Source: Hanstruepera neustonica
GTDB taxonomy: Bacteria; Bacteroidota; Bacteroidia; Flavobacteriales; Flavobacteriaceae
NCBI RefSeq assembly: GCF_002895005.1
Contig: NZ_POWF01000001.1
Location: 722,344-786,343 of the forward strand
Length of the DNA stretch: 64,000 nucleotides
Direction of reading: 5' to 3'
Part shown: piece after piece, positions 1 through 7,550 of the stretch
Layout: every line of letters begins with the position of its first letter
How positions within the stretch are numbered: position 1 is the first letter of the stretch
Notes under the pieces: generated by a model
The model's database searches: none
The model's input: the letters and a program-made list of their open reading frames with translations, nothing else
What the model was told of the DNA's origin: nothing
Made by a program: the position numbers and the translations under genes

Positions 1-2
1 GG

Positions 3-311
3 GATTATAGCGATTTTATAGTGTCCAGTTTTCAGCATCACGAGTTGGAAACGGTTTTTAAGACCAATCAAAACATACCACTGGCTGTTTTGACAAAAGC
101 CAGTGTCATGGAAGCCATGGAGTTTGCCAAAACGATTAAAGCAAAAACTATCCATCCTAACGTGGCATTACTTACTCAAGAGAATGTAAAACTTGCGCAA
201 AATCAAGGATTCTCAGTGAATACTTGGACCATAAATGACAAAAAAACCATTGCCAGAATGAAACGTTACGGAGTCAATGGTATCATTTCCGATTATCCTG
301 ATAGCCTATGA
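3..311 (+). CDS. Glycerophosphodiester phosphodiesterase, C-terminal part (5' end outside window)
   Basis: The reading frame is open from the first bases of the window, so the gene starts upstream; the GTG at 21 is internal. The last ~100 residues end in NTWTINDKK...MKRYGVNGIISDYPD, the typical C-terminal strand of the GDPD TIM barrel (T-x-N-D ... G-V-D-G-I-x-T-D-x-P). The family hydrolyses glycerophosphodiesters to glycerol-3-phosphate and an alcohol. The catalytic N-terminal half is not visible, so activity and location cannot be judged. Its stop overlaps the next gene by four bases (ATGA), suggesting translational coupling. Confidence 0.75.
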   Translation, partial: DYSDFIVSSFQHHELETVFKTNQNIPLAVLTKASVMEAMEFAKTIKAKTIHPNVALLTQENVKLAQNQGFSVNTWTINDKKTIARMKRYGVNGIISDYPDSL

Positions 312-1537
312 AAGATTACGATGTTATCATAATTGGTGGAGGAGCAGCAGGTTTTTTTGCGGCTATCAACATAGCGGAATTCAATCCAGATTTAAAAATC
401 TGTATTCTTGAAAAAAATAAAGAAGGTCTTCAAAAGGTAAAAATATCAGGAGGGGGACGTTGTAATGTGACACATGCAGAGTTTGTTCCACAGGATTTGG
501 TTCAACACTATCCAAGAGGTGAGAAGGAACTATTAGGACCATTTCACCAGTTTATGACAGGTGATACGATAGCTTGGTTTGAAAAGCGAGGCGTGCCTTT
601 AAAGATTGAAGATGATGGGCGCATGTTTCCAATAACGGATTCCTCACAAACCATAATCGATTGTTTTATAAATGAAGCCATAAAACATCAAGTGGACATT
701 TATTACGGTCAAAACGTCGCTGAAATAAAACCCCTTGAGGATAATTCTGGTTTTCAAATAGAAACGAAATCTGATACGTTTCATAGCGAAAAATTACTTG
801 TAGCCACTGGAAGTAGTGTCAAATTCTGGAAGCTTTTAAAAAATTTAGGCCATACTATTATTGAGCCTGTGCCTTCACTTTTCACATTCAACATTAACGA
901 TGAACGAATTAAAGATATTCCTGGAGTTGTCGTTGCGGATGTAGATATAAAGGTTTTAAATACAAATTTAGAGTCAGAAGGTCCGTTATTAATAACCCAT
1001 TGGGGAATGAGTGCGCCAGCTATTTTAAAGCTATCTGCTTTTGGTGCTTTAGAATTGGCAGAGATGAACTATAAATTTCAAATTGAAGTCAATTTCATTA
1101 ATAGAACTTTTGAAGACGTTCTAGACAATTTGAAAGTTTTCAAACAAGAATTTGCCAAGAAAACCGTCTTTAAATCTGCTCAATTTGACTTGCCAAAGCG
1201 TCTATGGCAACAATTGGTTTTAGCTTCCAAAATTAATCAAGATGAACGATGGGCAGATATCAATAAACAGCAATTGGAAGATTTGGCAAAACAACTTACT
1301 CAAGCAATTTTTAATGTTGATGGAAAAAGTACGTTTAAGGAAGAATTTGTTACGGCTGGTGGAGTGGACCTAAAGGAAATTGATTTCAAAACCTTTGAAA
1401 GCAAAATGCACCCTAATTTGTATTTTGCTGGTGAAGTTTTAAATATTGATGCGGTTACTGGCGGTTTCAACTTTCAAAATGCATGGACAGGAGCATACAT
1501 AGCATCTAAAGCAATTTCAGAAACTAGTCCCCTCTAA
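308..1537 (+). CDS. BaiN/RdsA (HI0933-like) family NAD(P)/FAD-dependent oxidoreductase
   Basis: The 409-residue protein is full length for the HI0933-like flavoprotein family. An FAD-binding GGGAAG motif lies at residues 10-15, the family signature GGGRCNVTH at 48-56, and the C-terminal FAD-closing segment reads GEVLNIDAVTGGFN. The physiological substrate of these soluble flavoproteins is generally unknown. It overlaps the phosphodiesterase gene by ATGA. The last codons and the TAA stop lie inside the left hairpin repeat of the DUF559 cassette (1529-1560), so the present C-terminus (TSPL) may have been created by insertion of that repeat. Confidence 0.85.
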   Translation: MKDYDVIIIGGGAAGFFAAINIAEFNPDLKICILEKNKEGLQKVKISGGGRCNVTHAEFVPQDLVQHYPRGEKELLGPFHQFMTGDTIAWFEKRGVPLKIEDDGRMFPITDSSQTIIDCFINEAIKHQVDIYYGQNVAEIKPLEDNSGFQIETKSDTFHSEKLLVATGSSVKFWKLLKNLGHTIIEPVPSLFTFNINDERIKDIPGVVVADVDIKVLNTNLESEGPLLITHWGMSAPAILKLSAFGALELAEMNYKFQIEVNFINRTFEDVLDNLKVFKQEFAKKTVFKSAQFDLPKRLWQQLVLASKINQDERWADINKQQLEDLAKQLTQAIFNVDGKSTFKEEFVTAGGVDLKEIDFKTFESKMHPNLYFAGEVLNIDAVTGGFNFQNAWTGAYIASKAISETSPL

Positions 1538-1560
1538 AAAGAGGGGATTAGGGGTGTGTT
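1529..1560. repeat. Left inverted repeat with hairpin, DUF559 cassette
   Basis: The sequence begins with the perfect hairpin CCCCTCTAAAAAGAGGGG (6-bp stem) and continues ATTAGGGGTGTGTT. Its layout matches, in inverted orientation, the repeat at 1949-1985 (hairpin, then ATT, then a G-rich run, then TGTRTT). It contains the stop codon of the upstream flavoprotein gene and may act as its terminator. Confidence 0.7.
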
Positions 1561-1569
1561 GGCATTAAA

Positions 1570-1977
1570 ATGAATGTTATGAAGATTTATTATAACCCTA
1601 AACTTAAAGAATTAGCAAGGAAACTTCGAAATAACTCTACAAAATCAGAGGTTAAACTTTGGTCTTTTTAACGTAAAAATCAAATGTATGGTTATGATTT
1701 TCACAGACAAAAGCCAATTGATGAGTATATAGTTGATTTCTTTTGTAATAAATTACAACTTGCTATAGAATGTGATGGATATTCTCATGAAATACTAGAG
1801 ACATATGAAAAAGATGTCAAAAAAACCAAACGATTAAACACTTTAAGGATTCATGTTTTGCGTTTTTCAGATTTTCAAATCATGAATGATATCGAAAATG
1901 TTTTGAGAGCAATTGAGGATTATATTCTTAAATTTGAAGAAAACAGTAATACACCTCCCTCAATCCCTCCTTTTTAG
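1570..1977 (+). pseudogene. DUF559 endonuclease-like protein, interrupted by an in-frame stop
   Basis: Read from the ATG at 1570 (or 1579) the frame gives a typical DUF559 N-terminus (YYNPKLKELARKLRNNSTKSEVKLW), meets TAA at 1669-1671, and continues in the same frame with QMYGYDFHRQKPIDEYIVDFF, the conserved core of this restriction-endonuclease-fold family (related to very-short-patch repair nucleases). At the stop position the family normally has a hydrophobic residue, so TTA to TAA is the simplest explanation. The downstream part alone (ATG at 1684, 97 residues) keeps the D...ECDG core and could still be made. The C-terminal tail TPPSIPPF is encoded by the right flanking repeat. The stop could be a real mutation or a base error. 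Confidence 0.75.
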
Positions 1978-1985
1978 GAGGGAAG
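1949..1985. repeat. Right inverted repeat with hairpin, DUF559 cassette
   Basis: It holds the perfect hairpin CCCTCCTTTTTAGGAGGG (1965-1982), preceded by AATACACCTCCCTCAAT. Its reverse complement has the same layout as the repeat at 1529-1560. It supplies the last residues and the TAG stop of the DUF559 frame. The pair brackets the gene at both ends with no other coding sequence between. Confidence 0.7.
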
Positions 1986-1992
1986 TTAAATT

Positions 1993-2526
1993 ATGATAAC
2001 TTACATCGTTTTATTAAAAGGCATTAATGTTGGCGGTCACAAAAAAGTACCTATGGCCGAATTGCGTCAACTGCTCTCGAATTCTGGATTTACAAACGTC
2101 AGAACCTATATTCAAAGTGGAAATATTATCTTACAGTCTAATGAAAAAAATCAACAACAAGTTGAAGTAACTATTTCTAAAGCGATTCTCAAACATTTTG
2201 GTTTTGAAGTGTCAGTTTTGGCCAAAACACGAACTGAACTTAAACGTATTTTTGATCAATCACCGTTTCCTGAAGAAAAAAAGAAAGCCAGTTATTTTAT
2301 GATGTTACACGATATGCCAGATTCTGAAAAGGTTCGCGAAGCTTCCCAAAAAGTGTATGAAGGAGAAGACTATCAGATCATAGAGGATTGTATCTATTAT
2401 TTTCATGATAAAGGATTGAGTAAGGCAAAATTTAATGTCAATTTTTTTGAACGTAAATTTCAAACATTCGCAACCGCAAGAAATTACAATACCATGATAA
2501 AGTTGTTATCTTTGTCCGAAGATTAG
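1993..2526 (+). CDS. DUF1697 domain-containing protein
   Basis: The 177-residue protein starts MITYIVLLKGINVGGHKKVP and has the conserved ...TYIQSGNIILQS segment near residue 40, both hallmarks of DUF1697. The length is normal for the family. The function of these small cytosolic proteins is not established. It lies seven bases before mvaD in the same orientation and probably shares a transcript with the isoprenoid genes, although a TATCTTTG element at 2507-2514 near its end could give mvaD its own promoter. Confidence 0.8.
   Translation: MITYIVLLKGINVGGHKKVPMAELRQLLSNSGFTNVRTYIQSGNIILQSNEKNQQQVEVTISKAILKHFGFEVSVLAKTRTELKRIFDQSPFPEEKKKASYFMMLHDMPDSEKVREASQKVYEGEDYQIIEDCIYYFHDKGLSKAKFNVNFFERKFQTFATARNYNTMIKLLSLSED
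2507..2514 (+). promoter_or_regulatory. Possible -7 promoter element (TATCTTTG) for mvaD
   Basis: A perfect TAnnTTTG Bacteroidota -7 element lies 19 bases before the mvaD ATG, the distance seen at other genes in this window. No TTG at the usual -33 spacing was found, and the element lies within the end of the DUF1697 coding frame. Confidence 0.35.
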
Positions 2527-2533
2527 CCAAATC

Positions 2534-3631
2534 ATGACTGAACACGATTTTATCCCGAAACCGTATACTGTTTTAAAGCAAGCCGGTAAAGTTGCCTGGG
2601 AATCTCCAAGCAATATCGCACTAGTGAAATACTGGGGAAAAAAGAAGCATCAAATACCTGAAAACCCATCCATTAGTTTTACGCTTAACAGTTGTAAAAC
2701 AATCACAACAGTTTCTTATACCCCAAAGGAAGACAACACTGATTTTTCGTTTGAAGTGTATTTGGATGGCTCAAGAAAAGATGATTTTAAGCCTAAAATT
2801 CAGACATTCTTTGAACGCGTTGAGTCGTATTTGCCTTTTTTAAGGTTATTTCATTTCAAAATTGAAACCCAAAATACTTTTCCGCATAGTTCTGGCATTG
2901 CATCTTCAGCTTCTGGTATGAGTGCTTTGGCCCTTTGTTTAATGAGCATTGAGAAAAAGCTTAATGTCATTCAGAGCGACAGTGAAGAATCTAAAGACTT
3001 CTTCAACAAAAAAGCATCGTTTTTAGCACGTTTAGGTTCAGGTTCGGCATGTAGAAGTATTGAAGGCGATTTGATTGTTTGGGGGAAAACAGAAAGTATT
3101 AAAGATAGTAACGATTTGTTTGGAGTGAAATATCCGTATGAGGTTCACAATAATTTTAAGCAGTACCAAGACACTATTTTGTTGGTTGATAAAGGAGAAA
3201 AACAAGTCAGTAGTACTGTTGGGCATAATTTGATGCATGGACACCCTTATGCTAAAAACCGATTTCAGCAAGCTCATGATAATTTAGCTAACTTAAATCC
3301 TATACTCGCTTCGGGCGATTTGAATGCGTTTATAGCTTTGATTGAAAGTGAGGCATTGACACTTCACGCCATGATGATGACGAGTATGCCTTATTTTATT
3401 TTGATGAAACCCAATACTTTGGAAATCATAAACAGAATATGGGAGTTTAGAAAAGCATCAGGTTTACATATTGGTTTTACGCTCGATGCTGGCGCTAATG
3501 TTCATGTGCTATATCCTAAACAGGAGTCTGTAAAAATATTGGAATTTATTAAGAACGAGTTAGTTGCATATTGTAAAAATGGGGAATATATTTGCGACCA
3601 AATTGGATTTGGCGCAAACCAAATTGAATAA
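2534..3631 (+). CDS. mvaD: Diphosphomevalonate decarboxylase
   Basis: This enzyme converts mevalonate 5-diphosphate to isopentenyl diphosphate with ATP. The N-terminal ESPSNIALVKYWGKK motif, the GHMP-kinase-type loop PHSSGIASSASGMSALA, and FLARLGSGSACRSIEGDLIVWG are diagnostic of the family. At 365 residues it is slightly longer than usual. The extra residues around NVIQSDSEESKD (about 144-155) are encoded by a dispersed palindromic repeat (2966-2991) that sits in frame before KASFLARLG. The mevalonate-kinase-like gene follows 36 bases downstream, consistent with a mevalonate pathway operon. Confidence 0.92.
   Translation: MTEHDFIPKPYTVLKQAGKVAWESPSNIALVKYWGKKKHQIPENPSISFTLNSCKTITTVSYTPKEDNTDFSFEVYLDGSRKDDFKPKIQTFFERVESYLPFLRLFHFKIETQNTFPHSSGIASSASGMSALALCLMSIEKKLNVIQSDSEESKDFFNKKASFLARLGSGSACRSIEGDLIVWGKTESIKDSNDLFGVKYPYEVHNNFKQYQDTILLVDKGEKQVSSTVGHNLMHGHPYAKNRFQQAHDNLANLNPILASGDLNAFIALIESEALTLHAMMMTSMPYFILMKPNTLEIINRIWEFRKASGLHIGFTLDAGANVHVLYPKQESVKILEFIKNELVAYCKNGEYICDQIGFGANQIE
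2966..2991 (+). repeat. Short dispersed palindromic element inside mvaD
   Basis: The 26 bases run from GTCATTCAGAGCGAC to AGTGAAGAATC. They match the widespread bacterial repeat GTCATTCTGAGCG...GTGAAGAATCT as I remember it. The element is in frame and adds VIQSDSEES to MvaD at a point where relatives have a short variable loop. Confidence 0.6.
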
Positions 3632-3638
3632 TAAGTCG

Positions 3639-3646
3639 TATATTTG
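3639..3646 (+). promoter_or_regulatory. Possible -7 promoter element (TATATTTG)
   Basis: A perfect TAnnTTTG lies 21 bases before the ATG of the mevalonate-kinase-like gene. No TTG at -33 with standard spacing was found. An internal promoter is possible, but the gene is also close enough to mvaD for co-transcription. Confidence 0.3.
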
Positions 3647-3667
3647 ATAAAGTAATTGCTCTAAATT

Positions 3668-4600
3668 ATGAAAGGACCGCTCTTTTATTCAAAAATTCTA
3701 CTTTTTGGTGAGTATGGAATCATCAAGGATTCCAAAGGATTATCGATTCCATATAACTTTTATAATGGCGCTTTAAAGGTCTCCAACAAGGATACTGAAC
3801 AAGCCAAAAAATCAAATGCCAATTTAACCCGCTTTGCCGATTACTTGGAAACACTGGATGATAGCAACTTGGTTAAGTTTGACTTAAAAGCCTTACGAAG
3901 TGATCTGGCCAAAGGGATGTATTTTGATTCATCCATTCCTCAAGGATATGGTGTGGGTAGTAGTGGCGCTTTGGTTGCTGCTATTTATGATAAATATGCT
4001 CAAGATAAGATTACGGTTCTTGAAAATTTAACACGAGAAAAATTACTAAAGCTGAAAGCCATTTTTTCTGAAATGGAATCTTTTTTTCATGGAAAATCTT
4101 CAGGATTAGATCCTTTGAATAGTTATTTAAGTATTCCGATTTTAATCAATTCCAAAGATAATATTGAGGCAACTGGTATTCCATCGCAGAAATTGGATGG
4201 CAAAGGTGCTGTCTTTTTATTGGATAGTGGTGTGGTTGGTGAAACCGCTCCTATGGTCAGTATTTTCATGGAGAATATGAAACAGGAAGGTTTCCGCAGT
4301 ATGCTAAAGGACCAATTTATTAAGCATACGGATGCTTGTGTAGACGACTTTTTGAAAGGCGATGTGAAATCTCTATTTAAAAACACCAAACAATTGTCTA
4401 AAGTGGTTCTCAACCATTTCAAGCCCATGATTCCTAAACAGTTTCATGAGCTTTGGAAGAAAGGTATCGAGACCAATGAGTATTACTTGAAACTTTGCGG
4501 CTCTGGTGGTGGCGGTTACATTTTAGGGTTTACTGAAAACATCGAAAAGGCCAAAGAATCCCTGAAAGATTATAAATTAGAGGTTGTATATAACTTCTAA
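3668..4600 (+). CDS. GHMP kinase, mevalonate kinase-like
   Basis: The 310-residue protein has the GHMP ATP-binding motif IPQGYGVGSSGALVAA (about residues 96-111), the metal/substrate motif FHGKSSGLDPL, and the C-terminal glycine loop KLCGSGGGGYILGF. Together with the adjacent mvaD this supports a mevalonate or phosphomevalonate kinase, supplying the substrate for isopentenyl diphosphate synthesis. Sequence reading alone does not separate mevalonate from phosphomevalonate specificity. The N-terminus FYSKILLFGEYGII is typical of the mevalonate kinase branch in Flavobacteriaceae. Confidence 0.82.
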   Translation: MKGPLFYSKILLFGEYGIIKDSKGLSIPYNFYNGALKVSNKDTEQAKKSNANLTRFADYLETLDDSNLVKFDLKALRSDLAKGMYFDSSIPQGYGVGSSGALVAAIYDKYAQDKITVLENLTREKLLKLKAIFSEMESFFHGKSSGLDPLNSYLSIPILINSKDNIEATGIPSQKLDGKGAVFLLDSGVVGETAPMVSIFMENMKQEGFRSMLKDQFIKHTDACVDDFLKGDVKSLFKNTKQLSKVVLNHFKPMIPKQFHELWKKGIETNEYYLKLCGSGGGGYILGFTENIEKAKESLKDYKLEVVYNF

Positions 4601-4611
4601 AACTTCCCAAC

Positions 4612-5514
4612 ATGTTATCTCGTAGACAAAAACACATTCTACTAAAGTTTTTTAGTATGTTTTCTGTCGTGAGAGGATACAACATTCTCATCATTATTGT
4701 AGCACAATATCTAGCAGCTGTGTTTATTCTGGCACATAACAAGCCGTTGCGATCCGTGCTACTGGATTTAAATCTCTTTATGTTGGTTTTGGCATCAGCA
4801 GCTACGGTAGCAGCAGGATATATTATCAACAATTTTTATGATTCCGAGAAGGATTTAATTAATAGGCCGCAAAAGTCCATGCTAGATCGATTGGTGAGTC
4901 AAAACACTAAATTGTCATTCTATTTTGTACTGAATTTTATAGCGGTTATACTGGCAAGTTATGTGTCGTTTCGAGCAGTAATATTCTTTTCGGCTTATAT
5001 TTTTGCCATTTGGTTTTATTCGCACAAGCTTAAAAAAATGCCTTTCGTAGGTAATTTAACATCGGCTATTTTAACCATTACGCCATTTTTTATCATCTTC
5101 ATTTATTACAAAAATTTCGAAACGGTCATTTTCGTGCATGCGATGTTTTTGTTTTTAATTATTTCGATGCGGGAATTGACCAAAGATCTTGAAAATATAA
5201 CAGGTGATTTGGTTCAAAACTATCATACTATTCCAGTAGTCTATGGTGAACGCGTTTCAAAAACCATGTTGGCCATTCTTGGAGCTCTTACACTGATCCC
5301 TGCATTTTTACTTATCTATAAATTTCAGGTTGGAAGAATGTCTTATTTCTTCTATTTGAGTGTGATTTTATTGGTAGTTTTTCAGTTTTTGCTCTGGAAG
5401 TCAAATAACAAGACGCACTATTTGGCACTCCATAACATTTTGAAGTTTATCATTATAGCAGGCGTTGCATCAATTCCATTGATTGATACCAATTTGATAC
5501 TAAAACATCTGTAA
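4612..5514 (+). CDS. UbiA-family prenyltransferase (geranylgeranylglycerol-phosphate geranylgeranyltransferase-like)
   Basis: This 300-residue membrane protein has about eight hydrophobic helices and both UbiA Asp-rich motifs: NNFYDSEKDLINRPQKS near residue 72 and RELTKDLENITGD near residue 188. UbiA enzymes transfer a polyprenyl chain to an acceptor in the cytoplasmic membrane. The acceptor here is unproven; flavobacterial homologues next to mevalonate genes are usually named after the archaeal-lipid enzyme. It starts 11 bases after the kinase gene, consistent with an isoprenoid operon. Confidence 0.8.
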   Translation: MLSRRQKHILLKFFSMFSVVRGYNILIIIVAQYLAAVFILAHNKPLRSVLLDLNLFMLVLASAATVAAGYIINNFYDSEKDLINRPQKSMLDRLVSQNTKLSFYFVLNFIAVILASYVSFRAVIFFSAYIFAIWFYSHKLKKMPFVGNLTSAILTITPFFIIFIYYKNFETVIFVHAMFLFLIISMRELTKDLENITGDLVQNYHTIPVVYGERVSKTMLAILGALTLIPAFLLIYKFQVGRMSYFFYLSVILLVVFQFLLWKSNNKTHYLALHNILKFIIIAGVASIPLIDTNLILKHL

Positions 5515-5568
5515 TGAATCGTCATTTTAAAATCTATTAATTATTTTCGTTTAGTATTAAAATATTTT

Positions 5569-6552
5569 ATGAATATACTTATTGAAGACAAAACCGCTTT
5601 ACTTCCTGTAAAAAAGTATGGTGGCACGGAACGTATTATTTGGGGACTAGGAAAGGAACTTTCAAAAATGGGGCATAAGGTCTATTTTCTTGCAAAGGAA
5701 GGTTCTAAAAGTGATTTTGCAGAAGTTATATTTTACGATGCCAATAAATCATTACAAGAACAAATACCTGAAGCGGTTGATGTCGTTCATTTATTCAATA
5801 CATTGGAACATTTAGACAAGCCCAGTTTATTTACTATGGAAGGTAATCCAGCTCCTGGGGCTCCTAATCATATAAATATGGTGTTTGTTTCCAGAAATCA
5901 TGCTAAACGTTATGGGTCTGAAAGCTTTGTTTATAATGGCATTGACTGGAATGATTACCCCAAACCCAATTTAGACATGCCAAGAAAAGATGTGCATTTT
6001 CTGGCAAAAGCATCATGGAAGATTAAAAACCTGTTTGGTGCTGCAAAAATAGCTCTAAAGTCAGGGAATAAACTTCATGTTATGGGTGGTGAGAGATGGA
6101 CCTATCCAAACTTTAAAAGAGGTTTCAAGTATATGTTGAGCCCAAAACTCATTTTCCATGGAATGGTTGAAAATGATGTGAAAATGAAAATAGCAGAACA
6201 ATCTAAAGCTCTATTGTTTCCCGTAGTTTGGCATGAACCTTTTGGTATTGCCATTACTGAAAGTATGTATGCAGGCTGTGCTGTTTTTGGAACAAAAAAC
6301 GGATCATTAGCGGAACTGATTACACCAGAAGTTGGCGTTACAGCCAATAGTGTAGATGAATTGGTTGAGGCTGTCAAAACATTTGACTATAATCCAAAAC
6401 GTTGTCATGAGTATGCCTTAAAATATTTTAATTCTAAAGTGATGACGGAATCATACCTAAAACTATATCACAAAGTGATTTCTGGGGAGAATTTAAATGA
6501 CAAGATGCCAGAATATATTCCTTCAGAAAATATTGTTCCTGAATTTAAATAA
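5569..6552 (+). CDS. Glycosyltransferase family 4 protein
   Basis: The 327-residue cytosolic protein has a GT-B layout. The N-terminal KYGGTERIIWGLGKELSKMGHKVYFLA is the usual GT4 acceptor-domain start. The C-terminal PVVWHEPFGIAITESMYAGCAVFGTKNGSLAELI contains the E-x7-E donor-binding motif. Donor and acceptor cannot be read from sequence. A near-consensus -7 element (TATTTTCG, 5542-5549) lies about 19 bases before the ATG, so it probably has its own promoter. Confidence 0.82.
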   Translation: MNILIEDKTALLPVKKYGGTERIIWGLGKELSKMGHKVYFLAKEGSKSDFAEVIFYDANKSLQEQIPEAVDVVHLFNTLEHLDKPSLFTMEGNPAPGAPNHINMVFVSRNHAKRYGSESFVYNGIDWNDYPKPNLDMPRKDVHFLAKASWKIKNLFGAAKIALKSGNKLHVMGGERWTYPNFKRGFKYMLSPKLIFHGMVENDVKMKIAEQSKALLFPVVWHEPFGIAITESMYAGCAVFGTKNGSLAELITPEVGVTANSVDELVEAVKTFDYNPKRCHEYALKYFNSKVMTESYLKLYHKVISGENLNDKMPEYIPSENIVPEFK

Positions 6553-6572
6553 TTAATAGGCAATACTTTGCT

Positions 6573-6580
6573 TATCTTTG
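6573..6580 (+). promoter_or_regulatory. -7 promoter element (TATCTTTG)
   Basis: A perfect TAnnTTTG ends 18 bases before the ATG at 6599. It rules out the upstream TTG at 6578 as a start, since that codon would overlap the promoter. No clear -33 TTG at usual spacing was found. Confidence 0.5.
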
Positions 6581-6598
6581 CAAGCAAATTACTTTATA

Positions 6599-7474
6599 AT
6601 GAGCAGAAAGCAAGGAACAGGTGGCAAAAAGCGACCTTCAGGAAGAGGACAAAGACATAATCAAGATTTTAGGTCTGGTAGAGATAGTGGGAATGCAAGT
6701 GGTAAAAGCTTGGCTCGTGGCAATGCGCCCATGAAAAAGAAAAGTACTCCGCAAAAAGCAGAAGATTCTGATAACATTCGATTAAATAAATACATAGCCA
6801 ATTCAGGTATTTGCTCACGTCGTGAAGCCGATGAGCACATTGCCATTGGTTTGGTAACGGTTAATGGCCAAGTGGTTACCGAAATGGGTTACAAGGTAAA
6901 GATTGATGACGATGTTCGTTATGACGGCAGACGCATAAACCCAGAGAAAAAGGCCTATGTATTGTTGAATAAACCGAAGGGTTTTGCGACGACTACCAGT
7001 GAAGGTAAAGGCAGAACCGTTATGGATTTGGTAGCCAATGCCACCAATGCCAGAATAAAACCAATTGGGCGATTGGGACGAAACTCTACAGGCTTATTAT
7101 TGTTTACCAATGATGAAACTGTGGTTAAAAAATTCACCAATTCAAAAAATGGTGTATCACGTTTGTTTCAGGTGGAGTTGGATAAAAACTTGAAATTTGA
7201 AGACCTTAAAAGCATTCAAGAAGGTTTTAAAATAGATGGTAAATTGATAGCTGTTGAAGAGATTAGCTACATTGACGGTCAAAGTAAAAATCAAATTGGA
7301 CTCAAAATCAAAAACACTGGAAACACCATTATCCGGACTATTTTTGATCATTTTAAGTATGATATCATTAAAATTGACTGTGTGGCTATTGGCCATTTAA
7401 CCAAAAAAGATATCCCACGTGGTCACTGGAAACATTTGACCGAGCAAGAGGTTAATACTTTGAGGATGTTGTAG
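6599..7474 (+). CDS. RluB/RsuA-family pseudouridine synthase-like protein lacking the catalytic Asp
   Basis: The start is set at ATG 6599, giving 291 residues. A basic, low-complexity N-terminus (about 60 residues) is followed by an S4 RNA-binding domain (IRLNKYIANSGICSRREAD) and a pseudouridine synthase domain. The active-site motif normally reads GRLDxxTxGLLLxTND; here it is PIGRLGRNSTGLLLFTND, with Gly where the catalytic Asp should be. Members isomerise uridine in 23S or 16S rRNA near the subunit active sites. Without Asp this copy may only bind rRNA, or may be a diverged paralogue. The family assignment is firm; the activity is doubtful. Confidence 0.8.
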   Translation: MSRKQGTGGKKRPSGRGQRHNQDFRSGRDSGNASGKSLARGNAPMKKKSTPQKAEDSDNIRLNKYIANSGICSRREADEHIAIGLVTVNGQVVTEMGYKVKIDDDVRYDGRRINPEKKAYVLLNKPKGFATTTSEGKGRTVMDLVANATNARIKPIGRLGRNSTGLLLFTNDETVVKKFTNSKNGVSRLFQVELDKNLKFEDLKSIQEGFKIDGKLIAVEEISYIDGQSKNQIGLKIKNTGNTIIRTIFDHFKYDIIKIDCVAIGHLTKKDIPRGHWKHLTEQEVNTLRML

Positions 7475-7550
7475 TTTATAGATTAACGTGTAAGTAAATA
7501 GAAGTTCATTTAGCTTTTATAATGGATTGATTTTCAGAATTAAGGAAATT

